From positions 744,001 through 808,000 of the forward strand of contig NZ_CP018725.1 in the NCBI RefSeq assembly GCF_001908725.1: a stretch of DNA of 64,000 bases. Direction: 5' to 3'. How positions within the stretch are numbered: the first letter of the stretch is position 1; each line of letters opens with the position of its first letter. The DNA is from Xanthomonas vesicatoria ATCC 35937. GTDB lineage: Bacteria; Pseudomonadota; Gammaproteobacteria; Xanthomonadales; Xanthomonadaceae. This document shows, one piece after another, positions 60,471-64,000 of this stretch. The notes below the pieces were generated by a model that worked only from the letters and a program-made list of their open reading frames with translations, made no database searches and was not told the DNA's origin. The translations under genes were made by a program, and so were the position numbers.

Positions 60471-60551
60471 GCCTAGCGCTCGCGGAGTGCGAGGCACGGA
60501 GGGTATCCACAAGCAGAGCGTGTGGACGTCGGGTTGACCAACCAGTTAGGC
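60471..60551 (-). repeat. Integron attC site B (long form, altered core)
   Basis: On the minus strand it runs from GCCTAAC through a hairpin with TCCACA/TGTGGA arms to GCTAGGC. The final core should read GTTAGGC, so the second base of the recombination triplet has changed. It is about 80 bases and unlike the other attC sites in internal sequence, so this cassette has a different origin. Confidence 0.75.
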
Positions 60552-60583
60552 TTAGGGGTTGAAGCACTGATTTACTGGCATGT

Positions 60584-61405
60584 TTAATTTAAATGCCCTT
60601 GAAGAGTGTTGTGATCAATGTTGCCGTTGTTTGTTAGATATGCGAAGTCAGGTGCTAAGAATGCGCGCTGAACTTGACCTTCGCCAAATAAAAGAGCTGT
60701 GATTCTCCGTGTATCTCGCGTTGGCTCTGCAATATATGGCACAAAAAGAACGTCATCATCGAATTTATATGCAGAGTATGGAACTCGTGTTTTTGAGAGA
60801 TATATGTCAACTTTAGTCAAGTCCGTTTTATTGAGCGCCTTCAGCAGTTCTTTCAGTGCATCCTTGAGTTTAGTTGAGCGCGTTCCTGGTTTTTCATTGA
60901 ATTCGGCATCGAATCTGCCCATCAATTCATCTTCTCGAAAATCAGAAAGAACCAATTTAAGACGCACGCCATCTTTGGAAAGGAAGTCACGCAAAATTGC
61001 CAATCGATCCACCAAAAGCGGGCGTGCCGAAATGGCCACTATGGTGATTGTCTTTGAATTTCCAAACAATTTCGCCCATGGCACCTCATCGAATTTCCAG
61101 CAATCCGTTAGGCCTGATATTAGAGTGGATTCTTTAAGGTGAAGGCGTTCGCTAACGGAATCAATGGCTTCTTTCCATATTTTTGTTCTCAATAGAAAAT
61201 CGAGGGCACCGACCGTCAGAAGAAGCGAACCGACTTCACGAAATGGGCCGGCGGTTTTATTCCAAGGTTCTGCCAAGTTCTGCACCCAACTTGCAAGCAG
61301 GAAAATTATTAGTGATAAAACTGAAAACACCAATGCCACAACTAAAATCGCCAAACCCGATCCGCTGGTGAGAAAGTCATGCAGAGATTTTTTGGTAGTA
61401 AGCAT
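60584..61405 (-). CDS. Cassette protein B, membrane-anchored with cytoplasmic C-terminal domain
   Basis: A 273-residue protein with a strong N-terminal membrane segment (about 17-40) and a possible second one (about 58-72). A soluble alpha/beta domain follows with 'TITIVAISARPLLVDRLAILRDFLSKDGVRLKLVLSDF', 'KVDIYLSKTRVPYSAYKFDDDVLFVPYIAEP'. The layout, with repeated hydrophobic strands and a 'Y(K/R)FDD.(L/M)...P' turn, recalls phospholipase D-like sensor/effector domains without the HKD catalytic motif. That relation is a guess from pattern, not proven. It shares a fused cassette with the gene upstream. Confidence 0.72.
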   Translation of the reverse strand: MLTTKKSLHDFLTSGSGLAILVVALVFSVLSLIIFLLASWVQNLAEPWNKTAGPFREVGSLLLTVGALDFLLRTKIWKEAIDSVSERLHLKESTLISGLTDCWKFDEVPWAKLFGNSKTITIVAISARPLLVDRLAILRDFLSKDGVRLKLVLSDFREDELMGRFDAEFNEKPGTRSTKLKDALKELLKALNKTDLTKVDIYLSKTRVPYSAYKFDDDVLFVPYIAEPTRDTRRITALLFGEGQVQRAFLAPDFAYLTNNGNIDHNTLQGHLN

Positions 61406-61473
61406 ATATGTGTCCAGTTTTATTTGGTGGCGTACCTTGTGGCTAGCTTATTGACAAGGTTAGTTCGCTAATA

Positions 61474-61500
61474 GCTTAACGCCTGAATGAATTGTTAGGC
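61474..61500 (-). repeat. Collapsed attC site C (about 27 bases)
   Basis: On the minus strand it reads GCCTAACAATTCATTCAGGCG then TTAAGC. Both outer core sites are present (GCCTAAC, GTTAAGC), but the whole central stem-loop of 30 or more bases seen in the other sites is gone. The two halves are joined at an ATTCA that occurs in both arms of intact sites. It should not fold into a recombinogenic hairpin. Confidence 0.78.
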
Positions 61501-62126
61501 CACCACCCGGAGTGCATGAATTGATCGACTATGACCTTTGCCCGCTGAGTGTACTCGCTGTATGTCTGCCCCAAATTGGCCCTAATGATGTCGTAGTTGC
61601 CTTCTGGTAGTTGTACGAAGGTCATGCGATAGAACTCGCGTGACTGATCCACGATTGAGTCAAGAAGGGATATGTTGCGCCTAATCTCAAGAAGACTTGT
61701 CTGATGGCGCGCATCAAACGTCTGGAGTGCGGAGACTCTATAATCCAGTAGCGGAACTGCGTACTTCTGCAAAAGAGTCGCTTTTGCGTCGGCAGTTTGC
61801 GACGCGCCAGCAATCTGGTCATCGGGAAACGCCAGAAGCTGATTTGTCATGGCGAGAAACTTTGCAGATCTCTCATTGCCAGGGTCCGCCTCTAGCTTGC
61901 CTTTTTGCCAGTTAAGAAACGCTCTGTCGATTTGACCAGCTAAGCCACTTGTTCGGAAGCAAGCGGCAAGAATTATGGATGAGAACTCCCTAAGTTCATT
62001 TTCTATTGCCTCGCGACCAAGAGCTGTTTCTCTCTTTGACTTTATGGCATCTACAATTGCGGGACTGAGCGTGCCGAGCAACCAGCCGAGAAGCAACATT
62101 AGCACAGAATTTAGTTGGTCTTCCAT
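61476..62126 (-). CDS. Cassette protein C, single-pass membrane protein of unknown function
   Basis: 216 residues from the ATG with a GGAG ribosome site: a membrane segment at about 5-25 ('VLMLLLGWLLGTLSPAIVDAI'), then a long helical cytoplasmic part with many Gln, Leu and Arg residues and no recognised motif. The stop codon lies inside the collapsed attC, so the last residues (PNNSFRR) are encoded by attC sequence. It is upstream of gene B in what is now one two-gene cassette. Confidence 0.75.
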   Translation of the reverse strand: MEDQLNSVLMLLLGWLLGTLSPAIVDAIKSKRETALGREAIENELREFSSIILAACFRTSGLAGQIDRAFLNWQKGKLEADPGNERSAKFLAMTNQLLAFPDDQIAGASQTADAKATLLQKYAVPLLDYRVSALQTFDARHQTSLLEIRRNISLLDSIVDQSREFYRMTFVQLPEGNYDIIRANLGQTYSEYTQRAKVIVDQFMHSGWWPNNSFRR

Positions 62127-62140
62127 GATATCTCCTAGCG

Positions 62141-62200
62141 GCCTAACACCTGAATTAAGCTGAGCCGCGAAGCGGCTTCGGCTTGAATGAACTGTTAGCT
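62141..62200 (-). repeat. Integron attC site D
   Basis: On the minus strand it runs from AGCTAAC through GTTCATTCAAGCCGAAGCCG and the loop to CTTAATTCAGGTGTTAGGC. 60 bases with complementary halves and an intact GTTAGGC core. The stop codon of gene D is in its first core site. Confidence 0.88.
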
Positions 62201-62683
62201 GCGTGCCGGATTGACGGCAAACAGCAATTGAGAAACCTCGCTGTGAAGGAATTCTTTGTCCTTGATGCCAAGTGACTTTCGAATTTCCATGCAAAAGCGG
62301 GTGAAAGCCAGAATCTCTTGCTCTGTCTCAAGCGTGGCGCCAGTTGCCCAAAACGTGGCTAGACGCCTCACGACATGCTCCTCACCGAAGATGCAGATGC
62401 GGGCCTTTGCATGAGTTAACCGAGCTAGCTGCTCAATCTCTCGCTGCTTATTTCCCACACGCTGAGCAGCAACAAGTTCCGAGACGGCCTCAAGAAAGTC
62501 AATGTACGCAGCATTCCGTGACTCAAGGAGGTGCTTCTCCTGATGTGACTGGCGTGCGAAGTGATTCTGCAGGAGCGCGCCAACCACTACGCCGAAGATG
62601 GAAAGCAGTGCCGTTATTGCGGTCGCCAAATTCTTCTCCTTAGCTGCTAAAGCCTCAGTTAAGCCGGCTCGCTGCGCGGCCAC
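62195..62683 (-). CDS. Cassette protein D, single-pass membrane protein of unknown function
   Basis: 162 residues from a GTG, or 144 from a TTG 18 codons later that has a much better AAGGAG ribosome site; the true start may be the latter. One membrane helix ('ATAITALLSIFGVVVGALLQ') is followed by a helical domain with 'LESRNAAYIDFLEAVSELVAAQR' and 'LTHAKARICIFGEEHVVRRLATFW'. Proteins of this general pattern are common among cassette and genomic-island hypotheticals. Function unknown. Confidence 0.72.
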   Translation of the reverse strand: MAAQRAGLTEALAAKEKNLATAITALLSIFGVVVGALLQNHFARQSHQEKHLLESRNAAYIDFLEAVSELVAAQRVGNKQREIEQLARLTHAKARICIFGEEHVVRRLATFWATGATLETEQEILAFTRFCMEIRKSLGIKDKEFLHSEVSQLLFAVNPARS

Positions 62684-62695
62684 GGCTGAGTGACA

Positions 62696-62753
62696 ATCTT
62701 ACGGCGCTCTGCCAAGGCTGCGAAGCGGGCTCGGCTTGAATAAATTGTTAGAT
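62696..62753 (-). repeat. Integron attC site E (altered core)
   Basis: On the minus strand it starts ATCTAAC, continues with AATTTATTCAAGCCGAGCCC and ends in CGCCGTAAGAT. The expected final GTTRRRY triplet reads GTA. The arms are less complementary than in sites A, D and F, so it looks degenerate. The stop of gene E lies in its first core. Confidence 0.75.
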
Positions 62754-63536
62754 TTGCTGCCAAGGATCAAGGAGCTCGCTGTGCGTGAGTGAGATTTCAA
62801 GGTCTGATGCTCTCGAGGCGCCGATGGGCAGTCTTTGAGGCATATACATTGCGACAAAGCACTTCGGGAAGTTCGTTACAGGTGGAGCGAGCTTGTGAAA
62901 GTTGTAGATGTCGAAGCAAGCGATGCAGAAATCCCCACCATTGTCGAAGCGTTCCCAAGTGCACGCGTATTTGAATTTGTCATTGTAGGCGCGCACAACG
63001 TCAGCCGACTTTGAGAGTAGAGTTTTTCGAATGATCCCAGAGAACGTAAACGTCTGCTCAAGCGGAAGAATGGGAGTTTTTCTCTCCAGCTCGGCTTCCG
63101 GCAGTGGAATGTGGAATTTGCTCTGGGTGCTGACAGGAAGAAACTCTTTGTATAGAAGAGCATGCATTCCGCGAACAATGCGAGCAGCCATTGGTGCAAG
63201 AGGAAGATTTGATACAGATGCCGCTTGGCTGTTCCCGAAGCTGACAAACTCGGTTTCAAAGCGCGAGGTAAAAGCTTGGTCTTGGCTTTTCTTTCTTGTG
63301 TGAAGCGCGTCTGTGATTATCCCGACAAGTTCGTCAGCCTCCTTCCAACTGTTGTTACAGCTTTCGTGCGTAGGAAGAATGATGGGGTAATTCTCGCGGT
63401 CGCTGGGGGCGAAGAAGCCTTTCGGCGGGCAATGATCTCGATTGAATGAGCTTGAGTCGTCTAACAGTTGTCCGCACAAATAGCAGAAATCTGGGGTTCC
63501 ATGGCTCCTGAGCTGCTTTTGCGATGAAATTTCCAA
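62748..63536 (-). CDS. Cassette protein E, HNH-like nuclease
   Basis: A 262-residue soluble protein with an N-terminal zinc-type HNH pattern: Cys18 and Cys21 (CYLCG), Asp34-His35 (NRDHCPPKGFF), and His57, Cys60, Asn61 (THESCNNSW). The rest is an unrecognised helical domain. DH-PPK-FF followed by CN is a known arrangement of HNH-type endonuclease families. It starts at TTG, 5 bases past attC F. A DNase role (defence or toxin) is inferred from the motif. Confidence 0.78.
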   Translation of the reverse strand: MEISSQKQLRSHGTPDFCYLCGQLLDDSSSFNRDHCPPKGFFAPSDRENYPIILPTHESCNNSWKEADELVGIITDALHTRKKSQDQAFTSRFETEFVSFGNSQAASVSNLPLAPMAARIVRGMHALLYKEFLPVSTQSKFHIPLPEAELERKTPILPLEQTFTFSGIIRKTLLSKSADVVRAYNDKFKYACTWERFDNGGDFCIACFDIYNFHKLAPPVTNFPKCFVAMYMPQRLPIGASRASDLEISLTHSELLDPWQQI

Positions 63537-63540
63537 GCAA

Positions 63541-63608
63541 ACCTAACGCCAGGGCTAAGCCGCGGACCTGCCGGAGGCGGGGCTATCGGCTTGAGCCCTT
63601 TGTTGGGC
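63541..63608 (-). repeat. Integron attC site F
   Basis: On the minus strand it runs from GCCCAAC through AAAGGGCTCAAGCCG and the loop to CGGCTTAGCCCTGGCGTTAGGT. 68 bases, strong complementary arms and an intact core. The coding sequence of gene F runs into it. Confidence 0.87.
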
Positions 63609-63998
63609 ATCAGCTACATACGCCTGCATTTCGTTCAGCTGATCCATGAACTGAATGAAGTGCTCCTCCGATATGGTGAGCAGAGAGCCTACCGATAGTT
63701 GCCAAGGCAGAACTTTCAGTGGCTTAACTCCAACAACTGATTTGTTGTGCACAATCCAGTTACGAACATGCCGGATATCTCCCATGAGATCGGCTCTAAT
63801 AGCCGAAGCATCTACTCCCATTTCTTTTGCTAAGCGATGTCTATAAAGCTCATCCCACTCTGAGTAGAGCGATACAATGAGCGACTTGGCGAGTGTGTCT
63901 GTGAATAGTCCACCCTTGCTTGAGAAATCAACCAAATCCTTCATCTTGATTCGGGCTTGGTGCTTTCCTTGCTCAGGGGCGGTGTTGCCTACATACAT
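63555..63998 (-). CDS. Cassette protein F, HEPN-like (possibly incomplete at the window edge)
   Basis: 147 residues from an ATG two bases from the window end; the gene may begin further on, outside. It is all-helical, with 'IVSLYSEWDELYRHRLAKEM' and the RNase-type motif R79-NWIV-H84 followed by N, typical of HEPN domains (Rx4-6H). The last 15 residues (QRAQADSPASGRSAA) are encoded by the attC itself. It could be a toxin or anti-phage RNase. No antitoxin partner is visible in the window. Confidence 0.68.
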   Translation of the reverse strand: MYVGNTAPEQGKHQARIKMKDLVDFSSKGGLFTDTLAKSLIVSLYSEWDELYRHRLAKEMGVDASAIRADLMGDIRHVRNWIVHNKSVVGVKPLKVLPWQLSVGSLLTISEEHFIQFMDQLNEMQAYVADAQQRAQADSPASGRSAA

Positions 63999-64000
63999 GG

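Noticed and set aside
59938-63608. Reading the regular palindromes as a CRISPR array
   Set aside because: Spacing is 0.4-0.9 kb with genes between, the units are imperfect palindromes of 27-81 bases, and no uniform spacers exist. attC fits, CRISPR does not.

Overview
The window is GC-rich proteobacterial chromosome, most likely Xanthomonas. This rests on the gene content (a FruB-type EIIA-HPr-EI fusion beside fruK, fruA and an OprB porin), GTAGGAGC-type REP hairpins, xanthomonad-style intergenic repeats, and a promoterless gene-cassette array that is clearly lower in GC than the rest. The species cannot be fixed from the sequence alone. I saw no tRNA, rRNA, CRISPR array, transposase or phage.

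Layout. (1) 1-17,454: polyamine use. The start of an aldehyde dehydrogenase (probably succinate-semialdehyde dehydrogenase) is followed by a lipoprotein and potGHI. An emrA-emrB-outer-membrane-factor efflux operon comes next, then potF, the aminotransferase spuC, puuA and puuD. A divergent operon carries a second puuA and puuB. Together these import putrescine and degrade it to GABA-type products by the gamma-glutamyl route. (2) 17,555-21,101: a REC-REC-GGDEF diguanylate cyclase, a bacteriohemerythrin and an MHS-family transporter. (3) 21,349-27,000: a repeat element, a small winged-helix-like protein, a YdeP-type formate dehydrogenase-like molybdoenzyme, its sulfurtransferase FdhD and an oxalate/formate-type MFS transporter. 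(4) 27,275-40,337: omega-amino-acid aminotransferase, ParB-like protein, DUF445 protein, a large CHASE hybrid kinase next to an HD-GYP response regulator, a DHA2 MFS pump, and a TetR regulator divergent from a short-chain dehydrogenase. (5) 40,563-51,010: the giant NAD-glutamate dehydrogenase, then tetR-acrA-acrB. (6) 51,175-51,790: a block of imperfect tandem repeats related to the element at 21.4 kb. (7) 51,877-59,664: the fructose phosphotransferase locus, with a broken fruR and intact fruB-fruK-fruA-oprB. (8) 59,938-64,000: the distal end of a chromosomal integron cassette array. Six ORFs all read on the minus strand, each followed by an attC site.

The most unusual parts are the cassette array and the fructose regulator. 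The array encodes a HEPN-like protein, an HNH-like protein and several membrane-anchored proteins of unknown function. One attC has collapsed by deletion between short direct repeats, which fuses two cassettes, and two others have altered core sites, so the tail looks partly frozen. fruR has lost about 55-60 codons and its reading frame between the DNA-binding helix and the sugar-binding domain, although its presumed operators remain.
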